Positions 18,523 through 28,064 are shown, counted from the first letter of the stretch. The stretch: DNA of 64,000 nucleotides from Peribacillus butanolivorans (GCF_001273755.1 NZ_LGYA01000001.1:2143583-2207582), one strand, 5' to 3'. The notes: generated by a model from the sequence alone, not told the origin. A program made the numbers and translations.

Positions 18523-19359
18523 ATGCCAATGCGTCCATTACAAAATGAAATCGTAAAAAAATTACTTGTCCAACCAACGATTAATCCTGAAGCTGAATTC
18601 AGAAAAAGTGTCGATCTTCTAAAAGATTATATGAAGAAAAACGATTTTCTAAAAAGCTTTGTACTGGGTATTTCTGGAGGTCAAGATTCAACGCTAGGCG
18701 GCTATATCGCACAAACTGCTGTCAATGAATTGAATCATGAAACGAACAGCAAAGAATATAAATTTGTTGCTGTGAGCCTTCCATTCGGTGTACAGGCTGA
18801 TGAAGATGACAGACAATTGGCTTTGAAATTCATTAAGCCAAGTCAAACGGTAACAGTTAATATTAAGGAAGCAGTGGATGCATCGGTAAAGGCTGTGGAA
18901 GACGCTACGGGTGAAAAACTATCCCATTTCTTAAGAGGAAATGTCAAAGCACGTGAGCGGATGAAGGTGCAATACGATTTAGCCGGACTATATAAAGGTG
19001 TCGTGCTTGGTACAGACCATGCAGCGGAAGCAATCACCGGTTTCTTTACAAAACATGGTGACGGGGCAGCTGATATCATCCCGTTATATCGTTTGAATAA
19101 AAGGCAGGGAAAAGAAATTCTGAAATTCGTCGGAGCACCTGAGCGTCTATATACGAAAATTCCAACTGCAGATCTAGAAGATGACAAACCGCTGATTCCT
19201 GATGAAGTGGCTTTAGGTGTGAGTTATGATGAAATCGATGATTACCTTGAAGGTAAGGAGATCAGAACGGAAGCGGCCGAAATCATCGAAGGCTGGTATA
19301 CAAAAACCGAACATAAACGGAATGAAGCCATTAACGTGTACGATACTTGGTGGAAATGA
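18523..19359 (+). CDS. nadE: Ammonia-dependent NAD synthetase
   Basis: Last step of NAD synthesis, amidating nicotinate adenine dinucleotide. It has 278 residues, the usual length of the ammonia-dependent form without a glutaminase domain. The PP-loop [13 protein letters not shown] is at about residue 48, and [19 protein letters not shown] near 165. AAAGAGGGG lies just before; ATG 18529 is an equally possible start. It is the last gene of the operon. Confidence 0.93.
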   Translation: MPMRPLQNEIVKKLLVQPTINPEAEFRKSVDLLKDYMKKNDFLKSFVLGISGGQDSTLGGYIAQTAVNELNHETNSKEYKFVAVSLPFGVQADEDDRQLALKFIKPSQTVTVNIKEAVDASVKAVEDATGEKLSHFLRGNVKARERMKVQYDLAGLYKGVVLGTDHAAEAITGFFTKHGDGAADIIPLYRLNKRQGKEILKFVGAPERLYTKIPTADLEDDKPLIPDEVALGVSYDEIDDYLEGKEIRTEAAEIIEGWYTKTEHKRNEAINVYDTWWK

Positions 19360-19563
19360 AGGAATAATGGAGAAGCTTAGTTAAGATAGGACTTCAGCAT
19401 GTAATTGAATGATAAACGCCAATCACTGTTGAAAATGCAGGATTACGAATCTATTATTAGAGCCCATATTACTATGAAGATGCAGTAGAATACTATGGTT
19501 ATGGGGAAGCAAACCAATCATGAGATTTCCGAATACTCCCATTTTTCAGCCAAACACAGCAGT

Positions 19564-19605
19564 AAAAAATGGAACCTTTCCTAAAGTGAAAGGTTCCATT
19601 TTTTT
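19564..19605 (+). terminator. Terminator after the NAD operon
   Basis: AAAAAATGGAACCTTTC ... GAAAGGTTCCATTTTTTT, a 16-bp stem with T tract, about 200 bp after nadE. The DNA between nadE and this hairpin shows no gene; one short open stretch near 19457-19520 reads like a Tyr-rich protein tail but lacks a start. Confidence 0.85.
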
Positions 19606-19862
19606 AGTCTATATGTGAATAAATATGTTTTTCCAAATTGTTTCTCGAATGCTTCTTTAGTTGTTCATTATAAACTATTGCTTCCTGCGTCAAGAGTAAT
19701 GGACTTTCTATGTTTTAAAGGAACGGCGATTTTTTATTTAATTGCACGATTGTTTCCAATACTTCAGGATTTTAAAAGAGAAGAAACATCACCTATGTAG
19801 TAGGATGATTTAATGACACGTGGCATGACTTTCCATTTCTCGTTTAGATGGAATCGGTTTTA

Positions 19863-20009
19863 GTACAGCATGATTCTATACTTGAGACAGTTAAAATTGG
19901 AGTTCCAGAAGATGTGAAGGGTGAAACGACCATCTGTTTTGTGCCATATTTCATTACATCCGATGCTAGATGCTTTTATTTCATATTGCCTCACTTCTTA
20001 ATTAATTAA
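19863..20009 (+). pseudogene. Relic of an acetyl-CoA synthetase-like gene
   Basis: One frame here reads ETVKIGVPEDVKGETTICFV, which matches the C-terminal block of acetate/acyl-CoA ligases (pattern GVPDEVKGE..VCFV). Only about 48 codons remain, with no start, no upstream domain and a stop at 20007. The call rests on this one conserved block. Confidence 0.55.
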
Positions 20010-20067
20010 AACCTGAAGACATCACTATCGGGGTCTGTGATTCCTCTGGAACAAAACCCTTACAGTC

Positions 20068-20229
20068 TTTCTAGTTCTAATTGCTTCTGTTATAACGTCA
20101 TTCTCTTGTAACGCAGAAACTGAAAACCAGTCAGCCGTCACAGAAGAGATTTCAACAACCATGATGGATATCAGATCTCATGCAAGCCAACTGGCCGAAA
20201 TGGCACAGAGAATGCTAAAGGGAGAATAA
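20068..20229 (+). pseudogene. Relic of a methyl-accepting chemotaxis protein C terminus
   Basis: The frame ending at 20229 reads AETENQSAVTEEISTTMMDI followed by SHASQLAEMAQRMLKGE, the typical tail of a chemotaxis receptor signalling domain. The codons before it (from about 20068) are hydrophobic and do not look like a receptor, and there is no start. The rest of 19606-20502 shows nothing else that I can support. Confidence 0.6.
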
Positions 20230-20502
20230 TATGAACAAAAAAATCATCGCACACTTTGAGAGGTATGCGGTGATTTTTTTAGTTGTAGACTATAACTCCA
20301 TTTATAGAAAGACTCGTTATTACAAAGGGATTCTCCATATACAGGTCCAAGAGCGCTTGTTACATCGGAAAATAGTAAACAAAGTATTTGTATATTTATA
20401 TATCTTGAAGTAGAGTATATTTAATATATATAATTTTAAATGGTTTTCCGATGGAGGTTCTTTTTCGATATGAACTCGAAAACATGAACTTAACACTTAG
20501 CA

Positions 20503-20757
20503 ATGTTACTTTACGCAATGCAGCTGACAGTTATGTTTCTTTTGAAAGCGGCAGATGATCATAATAATAATAATGAAATAACGATTAAGCTTTCACACGG
20601 TCAAGCAGAATTTCTAGAAGCGGAATTAAGAGAAGTAAACCGCCGTCGTAAGGAAAATAGCTCTGAAATATTTAGACATAATCAGGAAAGTTTAAATGAC
20701 GACGATTCTTTCAATCTGTTTAGCATTGATTTATTTAATGAAAATGAATCAAAGTAA
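20503..20757 (+). CDS. Small hypothetical protein, start uncertain
   Basis: Up to 84 residues. The first 18 or so are hydrophobic; the rest is charged and helical (EITIKLSHGQAEFLEAELREV). No clear ribosome site precedes the TTG at 20503. The reading frame is plausible but could be a fragment. Family unknown. Confidence 0.35.
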   Translation: MLLYAMQLTVMFLLKAADDHNNNNEITIKLSHGQAEFLEAELREVNRRRKENSSEIFRHNQESLNDDDSFNLFSIDLFNENESK

Positions 20758-20940
20758 ATCTGGAATTCTGAGATTGTAAAATCTATTTCCACACATAATG
20801 CCAGCTCCTCTGTAACTTCTCCCTTTTTCCATTCTAAGATATGCTACAGAGAAAGTTCTCATTATAACCTCTTATATAACTCCAAATGCTAAATTCCGAT
20901 AAACTAGCGTAAGTAATGTTAAGAGCAAGGTGATCTCTTG

Positions 20941-21351
20941 TTATCTTTTTTTTGATTGTTTGAAGAATTTTTTTATCAATAAATACAGTGAGGAAATTGC
21001 AGCAAAAACTAAGAAAAATACGATGAAGCCCCAGAGGCCTACTGCAGCATCTTGAAATTCCATATTTCCTCTACTAGTTAGAGCTTGTTGTATTTCAATT
21101 GCAAATACTAAGACAACCATGACAGTAAAGGTATATAGGAAAGAAAGAATGGTAATCCCAAAACGCATCCGGGATATTAAATTAGATAAAAATAACACAA
21201 ACAAAAATATAATAATTCCTATAATCCCCATTATCCAAAAATGTAGATCTTTGTCCGTTGCATTTGAATTTAGAGTGTCGCTTACAAATAATAGTATAAA
21301 ATCGTGAATATTGTTTACGATTTCCGCTAATATCTGGATGAATTCTTTCAT
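20941..21351 (-). CDS. Small membrane protein, unknown
   Basis: 136 residues with three or four predicted membrane segments and a basic C terminus (KKFFKQSKKR). On the minus strand the ATG at 21351 follows GGAGGTG at good spacing, so I use it rather than the longer frame to 21366. It lies alone on this strand. Family not recognised. Confidence 0.6.
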   Translation of the reverse strand: MKEFIQILAEIVNNIHDFILLFVSDTLNSNATDKDLHFWIMGIIGIIIFLFVLFLSNLISRMRFGITILSFLYTFTVMVVLVFAIEIQQALTSRGNMEFQDAAVGLWGFIVFFLVFAAISSLYLLIKKFFKQSKKR

Positions 21352-21522
21352 GAATAACACCTCCAATCCCTAAATTATAGCAGGTTATAATTTTATATAG
21401 AAGGGATAAGTTATTAGGTTTATTCTGCATCATTTTACATAGATGTCATAGAAAATATAGCTAGTCAGATTGAGAAGGAAGGATAGTTTAAATGAATTCA
21501 ATCGTTTAACGATTAAGCTAAC

Positions 21523-21551
21523 ACACTCATTAATATCGAGTGAGTTTTTTT
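21523..21551 (+). terminator. Hairpin terminator
   Basis: CACTCAT ... GTGAG pairing followed by TTTTTTTG. It points along the plus strand but no intact plus-strand gene lies just before it; it may be left over from a lost gene. Confidence 0.5.
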
Positions 21552-21669
21552 GTTTTACAGTTATTTTTAGCTCAGCACAATGGTCGATCTTTTTTAGGGC
21601 AAAACTAGGAAACATTGCCGGTGGCTATACAACATTCGATACATAGAAAAGATAAAGATCAAGTAGAAA

Positions 21670-21735
21670 ATGAAAATAACAATTTTAGCCTTGATTGGAT
21701 TGATTGGCTTTTTTATTAATAAGTGTTTAAAATAA
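21670..21735 (+). CDS. Possible 21-residue hydrophobic peptide
   Basis: ATG at 21670 opens a short frame MKITILALIGLIGFFINKCL plus one residue, then a stop. It looks like a membrane-inserting peptide of the kind made by type I toxins, but there is no convincing ribosome site and no visible antisense RNA. Apart from this and the hairpin at 21523, the stretch 21352-21864 shows nothing. Confidence 0.2.
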   Translation: MKITILALIGLIGFFINKCLK

Positions 21736-21864
21736 CAAAGAGCTAAATTAGTGAGTACGAGCCTAATTATGTTCTAGTAACAACAGGTATATTGGATTAT
21801 TATTATAAGTTAGGTTATTAACAATACGTAAAGGCTATTTGATTTATCTGATGGAGGAAAAAGT

Positions 21865-22113
21865 ATGCAAAATGAACATAATCACATGTTAACAATAATT
21901 GATTTTATGAAAACTGGACACAAAACTTACTTTGTGAAAATAGTAGGTTTTGATGCTGATGCTGGAAGGGAATTTGAAGGTGAAATCAAATTTGTCCAGA
22001 ATATGCCTTTTGGAGATTTGATTCACCCTCAAAGATCACATTTATCTTCTACTTGCAGAGAATTTGTCCGTGAAAATTTGATAAACAGATATGATTCAGG
22101 TCAATTTAACTGA
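21865..22113 (+). CDS. Small hypothetical protein
   Basis: 82 residues, soluble, no recognised motif. ATG 21865 is well placed after ATGGAGGAAA. It reads as a compact alpha/beta domain (KTYFVKIVGFDADAGREFEG). The following stretch 22114-22487 holds no gene that I can see; a doubled TATAATAGAAA motif at 22423 and 22453 may be promoter DNA for the toxin genes. Confidence 0.5.
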   Translation: MQNEHNHMLTIIDFMKTGHKTYFVKIVGFDADAGREFEGEIKFVQNMPFGDLIHPQRSHLSSTCREFVRENLINRYDSGQFN

Positions 22114-22487
22114 ATTAAGGAAACTACGAGTTCTATTTGAATGAATATCTCCTTGTTTGTTCATAGTTTACCTAGCTTTTCAATATGTCTGATAATAAAT
22201 TTACTAGAACTTGTAAGACATCATATTCTAAGATAATTTTGTGTTTCAGTAGAGGATGCATCTTTCCATTCCTTAGTTGATGAAGTGTTTTTTTGTTGTT
22301 TAATTTTGGTAAAAAACAGGGTATAAAGAATTTGTTGTACCTAAATATAATTATGTCAATTTTCTCTGTTTACAGACAAAATAGCATATTTTTCCCTATT
22401 TAACTCTCAGACTTTAATCCTTATAATAGAAAATATGAAAAATATGACAGTTATAATAGAAATATACTATTTTTGAGGTGAGTCTTT

Positions 22488-22916
22488 ATGGTATACGCAG
22501 ACATATTGAGTAACATGCACTCTGCTATCTCCAGTAAAATAGCTAGTTTAGACGAAAAAATTGAACGTTTAGTGAAAGCGAAAGACGGTATTATAAAAGA
22601 ACAAAGTATGTGTCTTAACGAGATTAGAAATATTAAAAATCCGGAGCTGGGTAGTAGTTGGACAGGAAGCCGCTCAGATGATTTCCAGGAAGCCCGTGGT
22701 GATGCTTATAATGTGATGTTTAGCATCATCCATGACGACTATGACGACTATCAATGGAAAATCGAAGCGATGATTACAAAGCTAAATGCCGAGAAAACTC
22801 TTATGAATATAGCTGGAAATATAGCCCAAGAAGCCGATCACCTTTTAGACAAAGGTGAGGAGGCACTTGGGCAGCTGGAAAGTAAAATATCAGATTTAAA
22901 AAGGCGGTTGATTTAA
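22488..22916 (+). CDS. YwqH-like (DUF5082) accessory protein of an LXG toxin
   Basis: 142 residues, almost all helical with coiled-coil character (KIASLDEKIERLVKAKDGI; LGQLESKISDLKRRL). The SWTGSRSDDF segment near residue 58 is the WXG-like turn of DUF5082 proteins. A GAGGTGAG site precedes it. It shares one base with the next gene. In B. subtilis such proteins go with LXG toxins sent out by the type VII secretion system. Confidence 0.75.
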   Translation: MVYADILSNMHSAISSKIASLDEKIERLVKAKDGIIKEQSMCLNEIRNIKNPELGSSWTGSRSDDFQEARGDAYNVMFSIIHDDYDDYQWKIEAMITKLNAEKTLMNIAGNIAQEADHLLDKGEEALGQLESKISDLKRRLI

Positions 22917-23206
22917 TGGCGACAATCAAACTGAATCATCCTGCCGTAACAAAGCAAGTTAATCAGGTAAAGACTGCTCTTGGTACAGTAACGCTTGGAA
23001 ATCTGCCGGCCGACGAGCTTGGGAACAATAAGCTTGAATTTACCTCAAAGTGGATCGACCGTGAAGTAAACCTCGAAAAAGTATTTGAGCGATATATCAA
23101 AATCGTTCAAAAAAATGTGGAAGATACCCAGGCGAACATTGATCTATTGAAAGAACAGGACGATGCCATCACCCATTCGTCTACACATGGATTTCAGCCG
23201 CGATGA
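22916..23206 (+). CDS. YwqI-like (DUF5344) accessory protein of an LXG toxin
   Basis: 96 residues, helical, following the YwqH-like gene with a one-base TAATG overlap and itself overlapping the next ATG by four bases (ATGA). This tight coupling and the gene order match ywqH-ywqI-ywqJ. Probably a chaperone or partner for export of the LXG toxin. Confidence 0.7.
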   Translation: MATIKLNHPAVTKQVNQVKTALGTVTLGNLPADELGNNKLEFTSKWIDREVNLEKVFERYIKIVQKNVEDTQANIDLLKEQDDAITHSSTHGFQPR

Positions 23207-24418
23207 AAATATATGAAGCCAAGTCATTGACGGCCGCAACCAAGTCGCGTGCCAAGCAATATGAAGAACTAAAGAAGGAAGTCGCTGCCAAAGGAATTTC
23301 AGGGTATCGTCGGCCTGGATCACGAGTTTCAAGGCGCCGGGGCCGCGGCCATCAAAAGCTTCTATGAAGCACAAATCGATGTGGCGGACGCCTGGATCGA
23401 ATTATTCACTACCCAGATCAGTTTTTTTGAAGGTATTCCTGCCAGTCTGGAAAAAGCAGACCTTTCCGGAAATACGGTGGTTAAGGTTCCCTTTTTAGAT
23501 GGCGAAGTTTCGAATGGCATTAATCAAGCGAAGTCGCTTGTCGATGAACAAGCGAGTGATCTTCAAAGGATCCTGAACAGCATTGACGATATCCTTCCTC
23601 TTCATATATTCGACCAAAAAGACTTTAATGAAAAAATCACGTTGGCCGGACAAAGACTGGATGACACCATGACAAAGGTCGAAAATGTCGACCGGCAATT
23701 GGTGGTGGAATATGATGTCTCCGTCGGGCAGGAAAACGTGGCTGTTGGCCTTTTCCGTGCCTTGCTTGATGCCACGAAACAGGATGGCAGCGTTTCGCCT
23801 ATGACTTTTAACCAATCGGCCTTTAAGAATAGTGACGTCTATCAAGTGAAGGATGAATTCGCCGGTCAGATGAAGGACTATCAGACCTTCAAAAAGCAAC
23901 AAGCGGAAGCCAAGGAAATCGAACGCGAAATGGGAAGAACTTGAAAACCGCCCATAGTATGAAAAGGCCTGGGATACGATCAAAACCTTTACAGGGGAAT
24001 TCACGGGATATTATGATTCAATCAGGGCATCAACCGGAGTCGATCCAGTAACGGGTCGCAAGTTGTCCGAAGTCGAACGAATCGCCGCCGGAGCCATGGC
24101 CGACGCTGGATTTATCCCTGTAGTTGGCTGGGCCGGCCGGGCCATCAAAGGCGGCAGCGCCATCTACAAAACGGCCAAAGGACTCAACGCGGCGAATCAT
24201 GCACTCGATGCCTATAAAATGACAAAAGGCTTTAGCATCCTCCAGAAAACCGAATACGGCCTGTACGGGCTCACCGCAGTTAACGGTCTAGGCGAAGCGG
24301 TCACAGGCTAAAGACATGTTTGGAAACCAACTAACCGAAGAACAGCGTCAGAACGGGCTGATGATTGCCCTTGGAATTGGCGGTGTGGCAGGGGCGGCTA
24401 AGGTCTTTTCCAGGAGAG
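23203..24418 (+). pseudogene. LXG-domain polymorphic toxin, decayed
   Basis: Third gene of the ywqHIJ-type set, broken in at least four places. The N-terminal LXG part opens MKIYEAKSLTAATKSRAKQY, shifts frame near 23290, and goes on as FYEAQIDVADAWIELFTTQI in the frame open to 23944. A one-base gain near 23930 and a TAG near 23955 follow. The pretoxin linker (GAMADAGFIPVVGWAGRAIK) is intact from about 24061 to 24309, then shifts again (DMFGNQLTEEQRQNGLMI). The toxic C-terminal domain is missing; the gene stops abruptly where a metallo-beta-lactamase relic begins. GC is clearly higher than in the flanks. Confidence 0.82.
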
Positions 24419-24665
24419 GTCCATACATTAGATAATATTACAATATGGCTACCAAAGTATAACTTGTTATTTGGTGATATGATTTTTGCTCTAGAATAGC
24501 AGAATCCTGGAATTATTGATGAAGCTAACATGGAAGCATCGCCAAACACTATGAACGTATATAACGTATATAAAGATACAAAAATCGTTGTTCCAGGTCA
24601 TAAAACTTGGAGAGATTTTAGTTTGCTCCCATACGTTAGATATTGTCCAAAAACATGAAAATTGA
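24419..24665 (+). pseudogene. C-terminal relic of a metallo-beta-lactamase-fold gene (class B1-like)
   Basis: The frame from 24419 reads VHTLDNITIWLPKYNLLFGD, then ...NPGIIDEANMEA, then KDTKIVVPGH, which lines up with the C-terminal half of BcII-type zinc beta-lactamases (pattern HT.DNI..WLP...L.GG ... NLGNI.DA..E.WP ... VVPGHG). There is a TAG at about 24497. A one-base shift near 24629 restores the usual tail HTLDIVQKHEN and stop at 24665. The N-terminal half with the HxHxD zinc site is absent, and the Cys ligand position is not conserved. No product can be expected. From 24666 to 24830 I see nothing. Confidence 0.65.
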
Positions 24666-24830
24666 GATTACCTATAAATAAAGATTAAAATCCTAATAAT
24701 GATTAGAAAGTAAAAATCACTTTTGAAATTTCAATAAGTATTTACAACCTAATTATTTTTGAATGCTTTTCTGTACTTGTCCACACCTTCTTTTAGTCTA
24801 TGCATATACAATATTAAGGAGGGTGTTAGG

Positions 24831-24932
24831 ATGAATTGTTTTATAGAAAAATGCTTTGAGAATAATGATCCAAGTACAGTTTGGGTTCCTAAGAAGCGTT
24901 GTAAATGTAAGAACAAGCATCGTTTTTATTAA
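24831..24932 (+). CDS. Small Cys-rich basic peptide
   Basis: 33 residues with a very good ribosome site (AAGGAGGGTG) before ATG 24831. The sequence holds four Cys and a basic tail (VPKKRCKCKNKHRFY). The short length and strong initiation signal suggest a real small protein; function unknown. From 24933 to 25569 only a terminator hairpin stands out. Confidence 0.5.
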   Translation: MNCFIEKCFENNDPSTVWVPKKRCKCKNKHRFY

Positions 24933-25299
24933 TCACTTAAAAGTAAGAAGAAACCGTTCAATAAGTTTTTTTACAATTTAGAAGCAATTACGTAATAAGA
25001 AGCTGATAATAGAGCGTCTATACCAATTATGTTTTAATAGTAATATATTTTAGGGGCAGACTTAGAGACTGCCCTTTTTAAATGATAAAAATATAAAAGG
25101 GCACAATATGATATATAGTAATAGGCAAGAAAAGGATTGAACAGGAGTTATAGCTGGATGAATGGAGAAACTGTTGGGATATATTTTAATAAAAGTAATA
25201 AACATATTGATTAGGTTTTATCTCATAGGCTCCAAATAGTCATGTTATTGCTTATTTTCGACGAAAGTGAAAATTTGATAAAGTGATGTATGTAAATAG

Positions 25300-25335
25300 A
25301 AAAAAGCACTTAAGCTTAATGGCTGAGTGCTTTTT
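25300..25335 (+). terminator. Hairpin terminator
   Basis: AAAAAGCACT ... GAGTGCTTTTT stem with T tract. It stands about 370 bp after the small Cys-rich gene with no closer plus-strand gene. Confidence 0.55.
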
Positions 25336-25569
25336 ACATGGTACTATTCTTTTTTTAAAATTTGTCTGCTTTGCAGGATAATCTCATTATTTTTATTGAT
25401 TGCTTCAACATTGTTTAACTTAACAGGGTCATTAATTAATTCGTTATCTTCCATATATTCAAGTAACAATTATTCTTTCACTCACTAAACATTGGGATTT
25501 TTATGTTGTTCTCATTTCTTCCATATATCGGTGCATAATAATAGTATATTTTACAATTAGGGGGAACTT

Positions 25570-25764
25570 ATGGATACAGCTAGCAGTTTAATGGGGATTA
25601 TTGCAATTATACCCATTTTATTTTACCTCGGACTTCTTTTTTTAAGTGTTTACTTTGTTATTAAGGTGATTAAATTTATTAATGCTAAGACAAGACTAGA
25701 TCAGGAAAGAAACGAAAAGATGGATGAGTTAATTAGGGTTATCGGTAAGAAGGATCAGGAATAA
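25570..25764 (+). CDS. Small membrane protein with charged tail
   Basis: 64 residues: one or two hydrophobic segments (about 7-37), then a charged helix (KTRLDQERNEKMDELIRVIG). It resembles small YoeB/holin-like or DUF4083-type Bacillus membrane proteins, but the match is loose. TTAGGGGGAA precedes the ATG, and a terminator follows at once. Confidence 0.6.
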   Translation: MDTASSLMGIIAIIPILFYLGLLFLSVYFVIKVIKFINAKTRLDQERNEKMDELIRVIGKKDQE

Positions 25765-25768
25765 ATAG

Positions 25769-25806
25769 AAAAACACTTAACCTAAATGGTCGAGTGTTTT
25801 TTTTTT
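25769..25806 (+). terminator. Terminator of the small membrane protein gene
   Basis: AAAACACTT ... GAGTGTTTTTTTTTT hairpin beginning five bases after the stop codon. Confidence 0.7.
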
Positions 25807-25927
25807 GATATATGGAATTACTTTTTTTATTCATGTAATAACATTTGGGCTAGGTTAATAGCTTCTTTTTTTAAACAGTGGGAACAAACTGTACGGTATT
25901 TAAAAAATAATAAGTAACAAAATACGA

Positions 25928-25956
25928 GTCGCCTCTTAATAAGGGGTGGCTTTTTA
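25928..25956 (+). terminator. Short hairpin with T tract before the peptidase gene
   Basis: GTCGCC ... GGTGGC with inner CTC/GGG pairing, then TTTTTATT. It isolates the next gene from upstream transcription. Confidence 0.5.
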
Positions 25957-26027
25957 TTATGCAAAGAGCAGTTAGGTGTACAAGCATTTGTGATTAAATA
26001 GCATAAAAATAATATGAGGTGAATAAA

Positions 26028-26924
26028 ATGACGGCAAAATTACAAACGTTATTAACCGGATCCGAAAAGAATATGGGCAGTGGTATACATCCAGTGGTGA
26101 AAGAATCAGCATTAGAAATGATTAAACGCGCCTATAAAGAAGGTATTTTTGTTCAAATCAGCGCAGGCTACCGTTCTATGGAAGAGCAAGCAAAGTTATA
26201 TGGTCAAGGTCGCCTAGGATATAGTTATAAAGGTAAAAATTATAGTGATCTATCGAAACCAAAAGTGACAAACGCTCAGCCAGGTCAATCATATCACAAC
26301 TATGGACTAGCCATTGATTATATCATAGTGAGTGATGATGGGAAGAATGCAATATGGACAGTTGATTCAAAGTGGAAACGAGTAGCTTCTATTGGTAAAG
26401 ATTTGGGTTTTCAATGGGGTGGAGATTGGGCTTCGTATAAAGACTATCCTCATTTGGAGATGACGGGTGGATTATCCTTTTCACAATTACAAGCAGGCAA
26501 AAAACCCAATTTGGTATCAAAAGTGCCTACTGGTGATCAGATTGTAAAACAAATCCAAAAAACATTAAACACTAGGTATAAAACAAGAATCGTTGTGGAT
26601 GGTATTTATGGCCCTAACACTAAGAAGGCGCTGATAAAGGGGTTCCAAAGGGAGCTAAATAAACAATATAGTGCAAAGCTTAAGGTCGATGGGAAATGGG
26701 GTCCTAATACAAAGGCAGCTTCACCCATTATTAGAGAAGGGGCGAATGGGAATATCACATATATCTTACAAGCTATACTTTATTCTGAAGGTTACAATCC
26801 AAATGGGGTAGATGGTATATTTGGAAGTGGCACAAAATCAGTGGTAAAAGTATTTCAAAAAGCTAACGGATTACCAGCAGATGGTATCGCTGGTGAAAAT
26901 ACATTTGCTAAGTTGTTTGCATGA
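26028..26924 (+). CDS. M15-family peptidoglycan peptidase with two PG-binding repeats
   Basis: Cell-wall hydrolase of 298 residues, of the L-Ala-D-Glu/D-Ala carboxypeptidase type found in phage endolysins and CwlK. The catalytic domain (1 to about 150) shows SAGYRSMEEQAKLY, the zinc ligands in SYHNYGLAIDY and the PHLEM motif. Two peptidoglycan-binding_1 repeats follow (VDGIYGPNTKKALIKGFQ; VDGIFGSGTKSVVKVFQ), with a shortened one between. It has no signal peptide, which fits an endolysin or a relic of a prophage. ATG 26028 follows GAGGTGA; ATG 26019 overlaps that site. Confidence 0.87.
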   Translation: MTAKLQTLLTGSEKNMGSGIHPVVKESALEMIKRAYKEGIFVQISAGYRSMEEQAKLYGQGRLGYSYKGKNYSDLSKPKVTNAQPGQSYHNYGLAIDYIIVSDDGKNAIWTVDSKWKRVASIGKDLGFQWGGDWASYKDYPHLEMTGGLSFSQLQAGKKPNLVSKVPTGDQIVKQIQKTLNTRYKTRIVVDGIYGPNTKKALIKGFQRELNKQYSAKLKVDGKWGPNTKAASPIIREGANGNITYILQAILYSEGYNPNGVDGIFGSGTKSVVKVFQKANGLPADGIAGENTFAKLFA

Positions 26925-27001
26925 CATAAAATTGTGTGCATGAATATGCAATAATTTTATGGGTGAATTATTGTATAACTCCCAGAATCACACCACGTTA
27001 G

Positions 27002-27033
27002 AAGCCCATCTCTAAATCGAGAGGGGCTTTTTT
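27002..27033. terminator. Terminator between convergent genes
   Basis: AAGCCC ... GGGCTTTTTTT with inner CTCT/AGAG pairing. The T tract is on the plus strand, so it mainly serves the peptidase gene; the following minus-strand gene ends just beyond it. Confidence 0.75.
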
Positions 27034-27040
27034 TCTCTAT

Positions 27041-28064
27041 CTATTCAAACAGAGTATATAATCGAATCGGTTTTTGGTTTCCAGAAGAATCTAATCCGGG
27101 ATTTAAACTTAAAAATACAGTCTCTACACTTGAATTATTTGGATTGTTTTCAACTTTTATTCCCTCTGCTTCAAGAGTGCCAACATAACTTCCTGTTATT
27201 TTTATGGTGTTGATATGCTCGGCATTACCACCGTTAGTATAAGAATATTTATAGAGTGTAGGTGTATCACCTGCTGCACCGCCATACAGATAAAGGAATT
27301 TGTTACCAGAACCTATCCCAGTGATATCAAATCCTTGAAAGGAATTATTGGGTCTTGTGAGTCCTGTGAAATTTGTCAACTGCAATGAGCTTAGATCTTT
27401 TATGGACATTTTATTATCTGATGAAGCCTTTAATGCCTTTGTTACGTCACTTAGTTTATATACGGCGTAGTAGGTATTAGATGCTGAAGTTCCAATTTGA
27501 ATTCTAAAACAAATACGATCTTTGCCATCTGCTATTGCCACAGCACTTCTATAGGCACTACCACTTATTTTTGATGTGACTTCTTCTAGATTTGTTATCG
27601 TTTTTACATTTACTACTTCTGCGCCCGTTGGTTTTGCAGGGTTAACTTTATACTCAATAAGAGATATATCAGTAGACCATTTATTGCTATCACCACTATT
27701 TACGGTATTCCCTACCCATAATAAAGTTTTTCCATTCTCTTTTATCACTTCTAAAGACTCTCCGTGTCCATAGTCTCCAAGTATTACATAATCTTCTACT
27801 TCACATTTTTCACCTTTTATAATGCAGCGTGAAAGCACTGTAGCCGATTTAACTCTCTGAGTAATAAAAACTTCATTTTTATCACCATAATCAAAGTTTT
27901 GTATAGCATTTTCATATTTCAGGCCTAAATATTCAAATACCCGGTCTATAGTAGTCGTTTTTGTTGGGACTGTGTTGGCAGCGCTAGTAGTAATACCGGA
28001 CATATTTAAGAGTATGAGGCATCCAAAAAGTGTTATAAAAGTTTTTTTAAAAAACTATTTTCAT
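27041..28064 (-). pseudogene. Helveticin J-like secreted protein, frameshifted inside the signal peptide
   Basis: The body (about 320 residues) resembles class III bacteriocins of the helveticin J type: repeated aromatic blade-like segments, DYVILGDYGHGESLEV, TLLWVGNTVNSG. On the minus strand a good ribosome site and ATG (28064) begin MKIVF, then run into TAA inside a 6T/7A run (28042-28054). Removing one base joins this start to KKTFITLFGCLILLN and SAANT, a perfect signal peptide. Without that, the first in-frame ATG (28003) lies after most of the signal, so export would fail. It could be a true frameshift, phase variation, or an assembly error at a homopolymer. The helveticin call is from fold-like pattern memory. 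Confidence 0.62.

Noticed and set aside
18843..19187. 114-codon minus-strand frame within nadE
   Set aside because: Antisense to a conserved gene; no start signals; composition explained by codon bias of nadE.
19457..19520. Tyr-rich open stretch after nadE
   Set aside because: Reads like a protein tail (PYYYEDAVEYYGYG) but has a stop just before it and no start; too short to name.
20231..20413. 60-codon frame starting just after the chemotaxis relic
   Set aside because: A start codon exists, but the translation is rich in rare combinations, overlaps hairpin-like AT-rich DNA and resembles no protein.
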